Source: JAJTGZ01 sp964403525
GTDB lineage: Bacteria; Planctomycetota; Phycisphaerae; Phycisphaerales; UBA1924
Assembly (NCBI GenBank): GCA_964403525.1
Contig: CAYOGE010000007.1
Coordinates: 37,529-101,528 of the forward strand
Direction: 5' to 3'
Length of the DNA stretch: 64,000 bases
Shown here piece after piece: positions 1-9,011 of the stretch (positions are counted from its first letter, which is position 1; every line of letters begins with the position of its first letter). A program made the translations under genes and the position numbers. The notes under the pieces are model-generated. The model was not told the origin of the DNA and ran no database searches. It saw only the letters and a program-made list of their open reading frames with translations.

Positions 1-1
1 C

Positions 2-1309
2 CGGACGAGCAACACGACCGCCCTTGTTGAGGTCGACTGGGCGACCGGCGAGACAAAGGTGCTGGCACAGGACGCCAGGGCGGACGTCGGGGGTGCGATG
101 GAGGACCCCAGGACCGGCAAGCCGCAGGCCGTGAGCTTTGAATACGAGCGTCAGCACTGGAAGGTGCTCGACCCTTCGATCCAGGGTGACCTTGACTACC
201 TGAAGACCGTAACCGACGGGGAGTTTGCCGTGCAGGCGCGGTCAGACGACGACCAGACGTGGCTGGTTGGTTACATGATCGACACCGGTGCGCCCCGCGC
301 GTACATCTACGACCGCGCAGCGAAGAAGGCGACGCTTCTCTACTCAACCAACAAGAAACTTGACGGTCAGCCGCTGGTGAAGATGCGGCCGGTGGTGATC
401 AAGAGCCGCGACGGCATGGACCTGGTCTCGTACCTCACGCTCCCCCCCGGCTCGGACGCCAACGGCGACGGGGTTCCCGATGCGCCGGTGCCGCTGGTGC
501 TGAACGTGCACGGTGGGCCGTGGGCGCGCGACTCGTGGGGGTACAACCCTACTGCGCAGTGGCTGAGCAACCGGGGGTACGCGTGCCTTGAGGTGAACTT
601 CCGGTCATCGACCGGGTTTGGCAAGGCGTTCCTGAACGCTGGCAACCTGCAGTGGGCGGCGGCGATGCACGACGACCTGCTCGACGCGGTGGATTGGGCC
701 GTTGCGAAGAAGATCGCGACCAAGGACAAGGTCGCGATCATGGGCGGTTCCTATGGCGGATACGCCACGCTGGTGGGTCTGACGTTCACTCCGGACGTGT
801 TCGCCTGCGGCGTGGACATCGTGGGCCCCACCAACTTGAACACGCTTCTCAAGAGCATCCCGCCGCACTGGGCGCCGATGCTTGAGACAATGGCACGGCA
901 GGTTGGTGATCCGCGGACGGCCGAGGGGCAGAAGTTCCTGGAGAGCCGCAGCCCGCTGACGTTTGTCGACAAGATCAAGAAGCCGCTGCTGATCGGCCAG
1001 GGGTACAACGACCCGCGGGTGAAGTTCACCGAGGCCGAGCAGATTGTCAGCGCGATGCAGAGCAAGAGCCTGCCGGTGACGTACGTGCTCTACCCCGACG
1101 AGGGGCACGGCTTTGCGCGGCCGCAGAACCGGCTGAGCTTCTACGCGGTGGCAGAGGCGTTCCTTGCGAAGCACCTGGGAGGCCGGGCGGAGCCGATCGG
1201 GAGTGACTTTGTGGGCTCCTCGATCACTGTGCCCACGGGCGCGGACGGCGTGCCGGGTGTGGCGGCGGCGTTGGAGGCAGCGAAGCCCGCTGCGCCCACG
1301 GCGAAGTAA
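2..1309 (+). CDS. S9 family peptidase (prolyl oligopeptidase / acylaminoacyl-peptidase type), 5' end missing
   Basis: The reading frame is open to the first base of the window, so the N-terminal beta-propeller half lies outside; about 435 C-terminal residues remain. The visible part is the alpha/beta-hydrolase domain of S9 serine peptidases, which release N-terminal residues or dipeptides from short peptides. It carries the oxyanion-region motif NVHGGPWARDSWGY, the nucleophile elbow GGSYGGYAT, the catalytic Asp region GQGYNDPRV and the catalytic His in DEGHGF. About 45 residues follow the His as an Ala/Pro-rich tail. The GTG at 59 is only an internal codon. A terminator hairpin follows at 1337-1363. 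Subfamily (S9A, B or C) cannot be settled without the propeller; the compact layout and GGPW motif resemble S9C. Confidence 0.9.
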   Translation, partial: RTSNTTALVEVDWATGETKVLAQDARADVGGAMEDPRTGKPQAVSFEYERQHWKVLDPSIQGDLDYLKTVTDGEFAVQARSDDDQTWLVGYMIDTGAPRAYIYDRAAKKATLLYSTNKKLDGQPLVKMRPVVIKSRDGMDLVSYLTLPPGSDANGDGVPDAPVPLVLNVHGGPWARDSWGYNPTAQWLSNRGYACLEVNFRSSTGFGKAFLNAGNLQWAAAMHDDLLDAVDWAVAKKIATKDKVAIMGGSYGGYATLVGLTFTPDVFACGVDIVGPTNLNTLLKSIPPHWAPMLETMARQVGDPRTAEGQKFLESRSPLTFVDKIKKPLLIGQGYNDPRVKFTEAEQIVSAMQSKSLPVTYVLYPDEGHGFARPQNRLSFYAVAEAFLAKHLGGRAEPIGSDFVGSSITVPTGADGVPGVAAALEAAKPAAPTAK

Positions 1310-1336
1310 CGGCGGTGTTGGAAACGTCGAACATTG

Positions 1337-1363
1337 AGCCCGGCAGGTTTGCCGGGCTTTTTC
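1337..1363 (+). terminator. Rho-independent terminator after the S9 peptidase
   Basis: Two 8-nt arms (AGCCCGGC and GCCGGGCT) around a 6-nt loop are followed directly by a run of T. It lies 28 bp after the peptidase stop codon. Confidence 0.85.
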
Positions 1364-1380
1364 TGTTGGAGGGGATGCTG

Positions 1381-1412
1381 CACAGACTCCTCCCAAGGCG
1401 GAGGAGTCTGTG
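1381..1412. repeat. Perfect 13-bp inverted repeat upstream of the repair operon
   Basis: CACAGACTCCTCC (1381-1393) pairs perfectly with GGAGGAGTCTGTG (1400-1412) around a 6-nt loop. There is no T tract, so it is not a typical terminator. It contains the GTG at 1410 that could open the next frame, which argues against that GTG as the start. It may be a regulatory or transcript-stability element for the operon. Confidence 0.7.
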
Positions 1413-1481
1413 GCACCCGGGTCAGCCCGAGAGGAATCGGCTACCGAACAACTCCCTTCTGGGGGCCGTAGGCTTCGGCTT

Positions 1482-2633
1482 ATGGCCGCGCTGCTTCGGA
1501 CGACCGATCGGGGCCTCTTCTGTGAGGCGGGCGGGTTCTACATCGACCCGTGGAAGGCGGTTTCGCGCGCGGTGATTACGCACGGGCACACGGATCACGC
1601 GCGGTGGGGGCACAAGCGGTACCTGTCGACCCCGACGGGCGCGATCGTGCTCAACGCTCGCTTTGGCAAACAGGTTGAAGGGTTGGTCGATGCGATCGCG
1701 TACGGCGAGCGGCAGCGCATCGGCGATGTGCTTGTGTCGCTGCACCCGGCGGGGCACGTGCTGGGGTCGGCACAGGTGCGGATCGAGCACGCATCGACGG
1801 GGGAAGTGTGGGTCGTCAGCGGAGACTACAAGACGCAGCATGACGGTGTGAGCGAGCCGTTCGAGCCGGTGCGTTGCCACACGTTCATCACCGAGAGCAC
1901 GTTCGGCCTGCCCGTCTATGCGTGGCGGCCGCAGAACGAGGTGATGGCGAAGATGAACGCGTGGTGGAGGGTCAACGCCTACGCGGGAAAGACGTGCATG
2001 GTCGCGTGCTATGCGCTCGGCAAAGCACAGCGGATCATGGCCGGGCTCGACCCGTCCATCGGGCCGATCCTCATGCACGGAGCGCTTACGCGTTGCACCG
2101 AGGCGCACCGCGGAGCGGGCGTCAAGCTCCCGCCGGTCGGACACGCGACGCAGGATTCGGTGAAGGCGGCCGCGGGCCGGGCGCTGGTGCTCGCGCCCCC
2201 CAGCGCTGTCCGCAGCCCTTGGGCGTTCAACCTCGTCAAGAAGAACGCCGTCAAAGACCTCGCAACCGCCATGGCCTCCGGCTGGATGCAGATCCGCGGC
2301 ACGCGCCGCAGGCGTTCACTCGACACCGGCTTCGCCCTCTCCGACCACGCCGACTGGAACGGCATCATGTCGACCATCGAAGCGACCGGCGCAGAGTCGG
2401 TCGGCGTTACGCACGGCGCGATCGGGCCGGTCGTGCGCTTCCTGACGGAGAGAGGCAGGCACGCGTTCGCCGTCCCCACGCGGTGGGAAGGTGAGGCGGG
2501 TGCCGAGGAGGGCGGCGGCACTGGCGAGAGCGACGGCGATGGTCAGAGACTCGACGAACCCACGCTGCTGTCCAGCATCGAGAGCGGCCGGCCAGGCGCC
2601 GACGACCCCGGCGAGAACGGGGAGGGAGCGTGA
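1482..2633 (+). CDS. Ligase-associated DNA exonuclease, metallo-beta-lactamase fold
   Basis: First gene of the four-gene ligase-associated repair operon. The 383-residue product belongs to the beta-CASP/MBL nucleases. Metal-binding motifs are visible: HGHTDHARWG near the N-terminus, PAGHVLGSAQV, VSGDYK, ESTFGLP and SDHADWN, with a last His in THGAIG. The family acts as an Mn-dependent exonuclease or end-trimming nuclease supplying substrates to the ligase. The ATG at 1482 was chosen because the family usually begins just before a LL..TD.GL(F/Y)C.AG.FYIDPW segment, seen here directly after it. The GTG at 1410 would add 24 unmatched residues and lies in a hairpin arm. The C-terminal ~45 residues are acidic and Gly-rich. 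The stop overlaps the ligase start as GTGA. Confidence 0.9.
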   Translation: MAALLRTTDRGLFCEAGGFYIDPWKAVSRAVITHGHTDHARWGHKRYLSTPTGAIVLNARFGKQVEGLVDAIAYGERQRIGDVLVSLHPAGHVLGSAQVRIEHASTGEVWVVSGDYKTQHDGVSEPFEPVRCHTFITESTFGLPVYAWRPQNEVMAKMNAWWRVNAYAGKTCMVACYALGKAQRIMAGLDPSIGPILMHGALTRCTEAHRGAGVKLPPVGHATQDSVKAAAGRALVLAPPSAVRSPWAFNLVKKNAVKDLATAMASGWMQIRGTRRRRSLDTGFALSDHADWNGIMSTIEATGAESVGVTHGAIGPVVRFLTERGRHAFAVPTRWEGEAGAEEGGGTGESDGDGQRLDEPTLLSSIESGRPGADDPGENGEGA

Positions 2634-4312
2634 AGCGGTTCGGCCAGCTCTTCGAAGAACTCGACGCCTCCACCGGCACGACCGACAAGGTTGACGCGCT
2701 GGTGCGGTATTTCTCGTCTGCGCCCGCCGAGGATGCCGCTTGGGCCCTCGCCCTGCTCATGGGCCGGCGCGTCAAGCGTGCAGTCAACTACACGCAGCTT
2801 TACGCCTGGGCCTCCGAAGTCTCGGGCTACCCCGAGTGGCTCATCGGCGAGTCGCACGCGGCGGTGGGGGACTTCTCCGAGGTCCTCTCGCTTGTTCTGC
2901 CGCCGCCGAAGAACCCCGCGGACCTCTCGCTGCGAGAAGTGATCGAGGGCCGTATAGCCTCGATGGCCCGGTACGACGAGGCGCACAAGAAAGCCATCGT
3001 CCTCAAGACGTGGGACCAGCTCGACCAGTGCGGCAAGTTCATTTTTCACAAGCTCATCAGCGCGACGTTCCGCGTAGGGGTCTCGCGCCTGCTTGCTGTG
3101 CGGGCTTTGTCGCGGGTCGCGGGCGTGCCGCAGGAGGAAATGGACCACCGCTTGATGGGCGAGTGGTCGCCAACGGTCGAGTTCTATCGATCGCTCATGC
3201 GACCGGTAGACGTTGGCGGCGAGGGACGTGCGGTTCACTGGAACCCCTACCCCTTCTTCCTCGCCCACCAGCTCGAAGAAACCGCCTTCATCGGAGAGAG
3301 GCTCGGCCCCATCGCCCAGTGGCAGGCCGAGTGGAAGTGGGACGGCATCCGCGGGCAGCTCATCAAGCGTGCGGGTCGCGTTGCCCTCTGGTCCCGCGGC
3401 GAGGAACTCCTCACCGAGCGATTCCCCGACCTGTTGGAGACCGCCGACCGCCTCCCCGACGGGACCGTGCTCGACGGCGAACTCCTCGCGTGGGAGAACG
3501 GTCGCCCGCTCCCGTTCGCCGATCTTCAACACCGCATCAACAAGAAGCAGCCGACGGGCCTGCTCTTCGCCGATGTGCCGGTGATCTTCCGCGCGTATGA
3601 CCTGCTGGAAGAACAAGGAGAGGACCTGCGGGCGAGACCGTTGCGTGAGCGGCGGGCGAGGCTGGAAGAGGTCGTGCGGGGCGCTGGCTCCACGCTGCTG
3701 CAGGTGTCGGAGGTGGTCGAGGCTGAGTCGTGGGAGGCGTTGGCAGAGTTGCGTGCGGGGGCGCGGGAGCGGAACGTCGAGGGGGTCATGCTCAAGCACC
3801 TTGATTCAACCTACGGCGTTGGCCGCACGAAGACGACGCTGATCGACTCACCGGTACGGGCCGGGTGGTGGAAGTGGAAGGTGGACCCCTACCTGGTCGA
3901 CTGCGTGCTGACAGTGGCGCAGCGCGGCTCGGGGCGGCGGGCTTCGCTGTTTACTGACTACACCTTCGCCGTGTGGACGGGCCCGGAGCGCGGGGAGGGC
4001 GAGCTTGTGCCGATCGCGAAGGCCTATTCCGGGCTGACCGACCAGGAGATCCTGAAGGTCGATGCATTTGTGCGCGACCACACGACCGGGCGGCTGCAGG
4101 GAGGAGGTGGGCGCCTCGTCGAGCCGCGGCTGGTGTTTGAGATCGCGTTCGAAGGGATTGCGCCGAGCCCGCGTCACAAGAGCGGGGTGGCGACGCGGTT
4201 CCCGCGGATGAACCGCTGGCGCACGGACAAGAAGCCTGAAGAGGCTGACACGCTTGGGTTTGTGAAGGGGTTGCTCGCGCAGCACACCAGGAACGCGGGG
4301 GAGAACGGGTGA
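2630..4312 (+). CDS. ATP-dependent DNA ligase of the ligase-associated repair operon
   Basis: 560 residues. It seals 3'-OH/5'-phosphate nicks through a covalent lysyl-AMP intermediate. Nucleotidyltransferase motifs are complete: motif I EWKWDGIRG with the predicted adenylated Lys236, the WSRGEELLTERFPDL segment, motif III DGELLAW, motif IV VEGVMLK and motif V WWKWKVD, followed by an OB-fold region. About 210 residues before motif I form the DNA-binding domain. The start is a GTG overlapping the exonuclease stop, and its own stop overlaps the helicase start as GTGA, so translation is probably coupled. This is the bacterial ligase type found with Lhr-Core rather than the LigD type: no primase or phosphoesterase domain is fused. 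Confidence 0.94.
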   Translation: MKRFGQLFEELDASTGTTDKVDALVRYFSSAPAEDAAWALALLMGRRVKRAVNYTQLYAWASEVSGYPEWLIGESHAAVGDFSEVLSLVLPPPKNPADLSLREVIEGRIASMARYDEAHKKAIVLKTWDQLDQCGKFIFHKLISATFRVGVSRLLAVRALSRVAGVPQEEMDHRLMGEWSPTVEFYRSLMRPVDVGGEGRAVHWNPYPFFLAHQLEETAFIGERLGPIAQWQAEWKWDGIRGQLIKRAGRVALWSRGEELLTERFPDLLETADRLPDGTVLDGELLAWENGRPLPFADLQHRINKKQPTGLLFADVPVIFRAYDLLEEQGEDLRARPLRERRARLEEVVRGAGSTLLQVSEVVEAESWEALAELRAGARERNVEGVMLKHLDSTYGVGRTKTTLIDSPVRAGWWKWKVDPYLVDCVLTVAQRGSGRRASLFTDYTFAVWTGPERGEGELVPIAKAYSGLTDQEILKVDAFVRDHTTGRLQGGGGRLVEPRLVFEIAFEGIAPSPRHKSGVATRFPRMNRWRTDKKPEEADTLGFVKGLLAQHTRNAGENG

Positions 4313-6975
4313 GGAGCGATCCGCTCAAGCCGCGACGGAGCAAGGCCGCAGCGCTGCATGCGACGGCCGGGGGCGCCGATGACCGTCTGGCGCCGGCCCG
4401 CGGTTGGTTGGCTTCGCGCGGCTGGTCGCCGTTTCCGTTCCAGGAGGAAGTGTGGAGGGCGTATCTCGACGGCAGGAGCGGGCTGCTGCACGCGCCGACG
4501 GGGATGGGCAAGACGCTCGCGGTGGCGATGGGCCCGCTGCTTGAAGAGGCGGCCCGTCGAGAAGACGGGGGGAGCCGCAAACGCGAGCGTGGGCTGAAGG
4601 TGCTCTGGCTGACGCCTCTGCGCGCTCTGGCGAACGACACCGCGGAGGCGCTGGCTTCGGCGGTAGCGGGGCTGGGGCTGAACTGGTCTGTTGAGTTGCG
4701 AACGGGCGATACCGCGCAGAGCACCAAGCGGAAGCAGCGGGTGGACGGGTTGCCGAACATCCTCGTGACGACGCCGGAGAGCCTGTCGGTGATGCTCTCG
4801 TACCCGGATCTGGTGGAGGGTGCGCGGCTTGTTACGCCCGCCTCTGTCGTGGGCGCGGGGGGCACGATTTCGACGGCGCTGGGCGACGTAAGCGTGGCCG
4901 CGCCGCTGGGGGGCATCCGTGCGGTCATCGTGGATGAGTGGCACGAGCTTCTTGGGACAAAGCGCGGCGTGCAGACGGAACTCGGGTTGGCGCGCGTGCG
5001 GGCTTTGAACCCGTCGGTACGCACGTGGGGTCTATCGGCGACGCTCGGCAACCTGGACGAGGCGATGCGGGTGCTGCTGGGGGCTTCGGCGCCGCGTGGC
5101 GTGCTGGTGCGTGGGCTTGGGCGACGGGAGTACCAGTTCCGCACGATCATCCCGCCGGACATCGAGCGGTTCCCGTGGGCGGGGCACCTGGGGATCCGTC
5201 TGCTGCCGCAGGTGTGCGCGGCGATTGACGGGGCGAACTCGACGCTGCTGTTCACCAACACGCGCTCGCAGTCGGAGATCTGGTTCTCGTCGCTGCTGCG
5301 GGCGAGCGACAGGTACATGGGGAAGGTCGCGATCCACCACGGGTCGCTCGACCGGAAGCTGCGTGCCCGCGTTGAAGAAGCGGTCAAGGGGGGCGAGCTC
5401 AAGTGCGTGGTGTGTACGAGCAGCCTCGACCTTGGTGTGGACTTTGCGCCGGTCGATCAGGTCGTTCAGATCGGCTCGCCGAAGGGGATCGCGCGGTTCC
5501 TGCAGCGTGCGGGCAGGTCGGGGCACCAGCCCGGTGGGGTTTCGAAGATCGTGTGCGTGCCGACGAACGCGCTGGAGCTTGTGGAGTTTGCAGCGGCGCG
5601 GGACGCGATCGCCGCCGAGGGGGGGCCGGTCGACGTTGAGGGGCGCGAGCCGCTGGTGCTCGCGATGGATGTGCTGGTTCAGCACATGATGACGGTGGCG
5701 GTGGGGGGCGGGTTTGACGAGCGCCAGTTGCTGGCCGAGGTGCGCACGACCAACGCGTTCAGCACGCTGACAGACGAGCAGTGGCGCTGGGCGATGGACT
5801 ACATTCACCGCGGCGGCCCGGCGCTGACGGCGTATGCGCACTACGCCCGGGCAACGCAGGAAGGTCGATCCGGCGGCCGCTGGCGGGTGACGTCACCACC
5901 GCTGGTGCGCAACCATCGGCTGAACATCGGAACGATTACCTCCGACGCGAGCATCGCCGTCAAGATGGCGAACGGGAAGGTGCTGGGGTCGGTCGAGGAG
6001 TCGTTCATCGGGCGGATGTCGCCTGGCGACGTGTTCGCGTTCTCGGGGCGTGTGCTGGAGCTTGTGCGCGTGCGTGACATGACGGCCGTGGTGCGCCCGG
6101 CGCGGAGGTCTCGTGGGAGCGTCCCTTCCTGGCAGGGTTCGCGCATGGCGATCTCCACGCACCTAGCCGGCGCGGTGCGCGTTCGGCTGGGTGAGGCTCG
6201 GCGCGGCGTGTTCAGAGGGCCCGAGATGGAGGCGGCCGCGCCGATCCTGCGGGTCCAGGGCGCCTGGTCGGCGCTCCCTCAGCCGGGCGAATTGCTGATT
6301 GAGTATGCGACAACCAACGAAGGGCACCACGCGTTTGTCTACCCGCTCGAGGGGCGGCTCGTGCACGAAGGGCTCGCGGCGTTGACCGCCTGGCGGTTTG
6401 CGCGGGATGAACCGCGGACGTTCGTGCTCGCCAGCAACGACTACGGGTTCCACCTGCTGTCGCCGACGCCTTTCCGCTTCGACGAGGCGCGGTGGCGCGG
6501 TGCCCTTGCGACAACGTCGCTGGCGGAGGACCTGCTGGCGTGCCTGAACGCGGCGCAGCTCGCCCGCAGGCAGTTCCGCGAGGTGGCGCGCGTGGCAGGA
6601 CTGATCATCCCCGGGTTCCCCGGGCAAGGGCGGTCGAACCGGCACCTGCAGGCGTCGAGCGAGTTGTTCTACGACGTGTTCAGCGAGTATGACCCCGGGA
6701 ACCTGCTGTTGGACCAGGCCCGCAGAGAGGTGCTGGAGAAGCAACTCGAGTTCCGGCGGCTGACCGTTGCGCTGCGGCGTCTGGCCGACGCCAGGTTTAC
6801 GGTGAACGACCTCCCCTGCCTTTCGCCCTTCGCGTTCCCGCTCTGGGTCGATTCGCTGCGTGAGCAGTTGACAACCGAGAAGTGGACGGACAGGCTCTCG
6901 CGTATGCTGGTCACGCTTGAGGCGCGGGCGGACCGCGCCGGGCGGGCAGCGGTCAAGGCGAGAGGAACCCCGTGA
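4309..6975 (+). CDS. Lhr-Core type DEXH helicase, ligase-associated
   Basis: 888 residues, the length of Lhr-Core proteins (about 820-900), lacking the long C-terminal extension of full Lhr. It is predicted to be an ATP-driven 3'-to-5' DNA translocase and helicase. Visible motifs are Walker A APTGMGKT, Walker B/DEXH as VDEWHEL, motif III LSATLGN, HHGSLDRKLR, and the motif V/VI region CTSSLDLGVDF followed by FLQRAGRSGHQ. The remainder is the winged-helix and Lhr core C-terminal domain. It starts with GTG overlapping the ligase stop and ends in a GTGA overlap with the phosphoesterase gene, so it is the third cistron of a tightly coupled repair operon. Confidence 0.95.
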   Translation: MRSDPLKPRRSKAAALHATAGGADDRLAPARGWLASRGWSPFPFQEEVWRAYLDGRSGLLHAPTGMGKTLAVAMGPLLEEAARREDGGSRKRERGLKVLWLTPLRALANDTAEALASAVAGLGLNWSVELRTGDTAQSTKRKQRVDGLPNILVTTPESLSVMLSYPDLVEGARLVTPASVVGAGGTISTALGDVSVAAPLGGIRAVIVDEWHELLGTKRGVQTELGLARVRALNPSVRTWGLSATLGNLDEAMRVLLGASAPRGVLVRGLGRREYQFRTIIPPDIERFPWAGHLGIRLLPQVCAAIDGANSTLLFTNTRSQSEIWFSSLLRASDRYMGKVAIHHGSLDRKLRARVEEAVKGGELKCVVCTSSLDLGVDFAPVDQVVQIGSPKGIARFLQRAGRSGHQPGGVSKIVCVPTNALELVEFAAARDAIAAEGGPVDVEGREPLVLAMDVLVQHMMTVAVGGGFDERQLLAEVRTTNAFSTLTDEQWRWAMDYIHRGGPALTAYAHYARATQEGRSGGRWRVTSPPLVRNHRLNIGTITSDASIAVKMANGKVLGSVEESFIGRMSPGDVFAFSGRVLELVRVRDMTAVVRPARRSRGSVPSWQGSRMAISTHLAGAVRVRLGEARRGVFRGPEMEAAAPILRVQGAWSALPQPGELLIEYATTNEGHHAFVYPLEGRLVHEGLAALTAWRFARDEPRTFVLASNDYGFHLLSPTPFRFDEARWRGALATTSLAEDLLACLNAAQLARRQFREVARVAGLIIPGFPGQGRSNRHLQASSELFYDVFSEYDPGNLLLDQARREVLEKQLEFRRLTVALRRLADARFTVNDLPCLSPFAFPLWVDSLREQLTTEKWTDRLSRMLVTLEARADRAGRAAVKARGTP

Positions 6976-7685
6976 CGACGGTGCGCATCGGCGATCACCA
7001 GTTGGAGTTGCTGGCCGGGCGCGGCGTGTTCCGCCGGTCGATCCGGACGCTCTACGTTGCCGACTTGCACATCGGCAAGGCCTCGGCGTTTGCGCGTGGG
7101 GGTGTGCCGATCAGCGGGGGGGTGCTCGAGGCGACGACGGTGGACGTGCTTGATCGCCTGTCGGCGCTGGTTGTTCAGACCGGAGCGGAGCGGCTCGTGG
7201 TGCTTGGAGATCTGCTGCATGCCGCCGGCGGGCGTGACCCGCGCACGCTTGAGTTGCTAGCGCGGTGGCGTGGGACGCACGGCCGGCTTGAGGTTCTTCT
7301 CGTTCGTGGGAATCACGACCAGGCGGCGGGTGATCCGCCGGCGTCGGCTGGCATCTGCTGCGTGGACGAGCCGTTTGACGATCGGGGCCTGACGCTGCGG
7401 CACCACCCGTCGGCGCAAGCGGTGGCGGAACCGGGTGGGGGGGCGACGCTTGCAGGGCACGTGCATCCGGCGGTGCGGGTGCGGGGCGCTGGCGATTCCG
7501 CGAGGGTCGCGTGCTTCTGGTTGTCAAACGGGCAACTGGTGCTGCCGGCATTTGGCAGCTTCACGGGCACGGGCGAGGTGCGGGCAGGTGCTGGCGATCG
7601 GGTATTTGTCCCAGTCGAAGGGGTGGTCGTCGAGGTGCCACTGGTTGTTTCTTCGGGGGTCCGATCCGGGCGCTTTGTCCGATAA
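6972..7685 (+). CDS. pdeM: Ligase-associated DNA damage response endonuclease PdeM
   Basis: 237 residues of the calcineurin-like metallophosphoesterase family. Metal ligands are visible in YVADLHIGK (DxH), VLGDLLH (GD), LVRGNHDQ (GNHD) and LAGHVHP (GHxH). Homologues in this operon are Mn-dependent phosphodiesterases or endonucleases. The start GTG overlaps the helicase stop. It is the last of four genes that are always found together in the ligase-associated cluster. No clear terminator is visible downstream. Confidence 0.92.
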   Translation: MTTVRIGDHQLELLAGRGVFRRSIRTLYVADLHIGKASAFARGGVPISGGVLEATTVDVLDRLSALVVQTGAERLVVLGDLLHAAGGRDPRTLELLARWRGTHGRLEVLLVRGNHDQAAGDPPASAGICCVDEPFDDRGLTLRHHPSAQAVAEPGGGATLAGHVHPAVRVRGAGDSARVACFWLSNGQLVLPAFGSFTGTGEVRAGAGDRVFVPVEGVVVEVPLVVSSGVRSGRFVR

Positions 7686-7816
7686 CCCAGGTGGGTGTTT
7701 TGAAGGATGGCGACCTTGAAGACATCCGTGCGGTGTGGTTACACCAGCCGGGCAAACGATCCGATCTTTGGTGTGCCACCCTTTGTTCCCACACGCGCCC
7801 GGCGCGCAGGTAGCCC

Positions 7817-9001
7817 ATGCCCCCAACCCCTGCTTCACAACCTTCGAAGCCGCAGCAGACCAACACCGTTCGTCTGAAGGCTGCGGACCTTCAGAAACTG
7901 CACGAGGAGCTCGAGGCGGCCAGCCGCGGGTCTTCGCACGCGCGAAAGTGCATCCGGCTTGACTATGTGCAGTTGTCTGTGCGGGTTGAGATGCACCAGC
8001 CCGGTGGTGCGAGCATCAGCCTTCAGTACGCCGCCCGGAACATCTCCTCGGAGGGGCTGGGCATTCTGCACAACTCGTACGTGCACCCTGGCACGCGCTG
8101 CCTGGTCTTCCTGAAGCATCACGACGGGCAGGAGGTGCCGATCGAGGCTCTGGCGGTCCGATGCCGGCACGTGAAGGGGCTGATCCACGAGGTCGGGCTG
8201 CGGTTCAAGTCACCGATCAACGTGCGAGACTTCCTGATCGTCGACCCGATGGAGGGGAGCTTCATCCTCGAGAACGTTGACCCGACGAAGATCGTCGGCT
8301 CGATGCTGCACGTGGACGATTCAGCGATGGACCGCCGGCTGGTGCGTCACTATCTGGCGGAGACATCGCTGAACATCGTTTCCGTCGAGACTGGTAAGGC
8401 CGCGATGGATCGCATCGGCGAGGGGTTCGATGTGATCGTGGTCGACAACGACCTCGGCGACATGACGGGCATTGAGCTGGTGCAGACGCTCCGTGCGCAG
8501 GGCGTGGCGGTGCCGATCATCATGCTGACGGCGGACACGCGGCCCGCCGCGAAGGAGGGCGCTCGGAACGCGCGCGTGAGCGCGATCATTCCGAAGCCAA
8601 CGTCCAAGGAGGTCATGCTGCAGGCGCTGGCGGAGTTCCTGATCGTCAACAACACCGGCCCTGCCGAGACCGGCGGCGCGGTTGTGAGCTCGCTCTCTGC
8701 GGGGGATCCGACCTTCAAGTTTGTGCCGGAGTTTGTCGAGGAGCTCAAGCAGTTCGCCGAGAAGATCACCAAGGCGATCGTCACCGACGACCCGGCGACC
8801 GCGCGGCGGATCTGCTACCAGCTCAAGGGTGCCGCCGCGGCGCTCGGGTTCGGGGGCATCGGCGAATCGGCCGCCGCCGCGATGGTTGCGATCGACGCGA
8901 CCAACAACCTCGCCGAGTGCGGGAAGCAGTTGCGTCAGCTTGTAGGGATGTGCACGCGAGCGAAGGCCGGCGACGGCCATGAGCAGCGCAAGGCCGGATG
9001 A
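7817..9001 (+). CDS. PilZ - response regulator receiver - degenerate Hpt three-domain protein
   Basis: 394 residues. An N-terminal PilZ-like domain (about 40-140) has an ARKCIRLDY stretch and NISSEGLGI, matching the c-di-GMP-binding RxxxR and (D/N)xSxxG signatures, although the first Arg spacing is not ideal. A receiver domain (about 160-275) has the acidic pair HVDDS, predicted phospho-acceptor Asp210 in VVDNDLGDMTG, Thr in MLTAD and Lys in IPKP. The C-terminal helical part (about 305-375) matches an Hpt four-helix bundle, but the position normally held by the phospho-His (H.LKG) is Tyr334 in CYQLKGAAAALGFG. The receiver may therefore signal without a phosphotransfer step. No kinase gene is adjacent. 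The gene is monocistronic, 131 bp after the repair operon. The PilZ and Hpt assignments are by motif only. Confidence 0.8.
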   Translation: MPPTPASQPSKPQQTNTVRLKAADLQKLHEELEAASRGSSHARKCIRLDYVQLSVRVEMHQPGGASISLQYAARNISSEGLGILHNSYVHPGTRCLVFLKHHDGQEVPIEALAVRCRHVKGLIHEVGLRFKSPINVRDFLIVDPMEGSFILENVDPTKIVGSMLHVDDSAMDRRLVRHYLAETSLNIVSVETGKAAMDRIGEGFDVIVVDNDLGDMTGIELVQTLRAQGVAVPIIMLTADTRPAAKEGARNARVSAIIPKPTSKEVMLQALAEFLIVNNTGPAETGGAVVSSLSAGDPTFKFVPEFVEELKQFAEKITKAIVTDDPATARRICYQLKGAAAALGFGGIGESAAAAMVAIDATNNLAECGKQLRQLVGMCTRAKAGDGHEQRKAG

Positions 9002-9011
9002 GCCGGGTGTC

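Noticed and set aside
1410..1481. Upstream GTG start for the ligase-associated exonuclease
   Set aside because: The GTG lies in the arm of a perfect hairpin and the extra 24 residues match nothing in the family.
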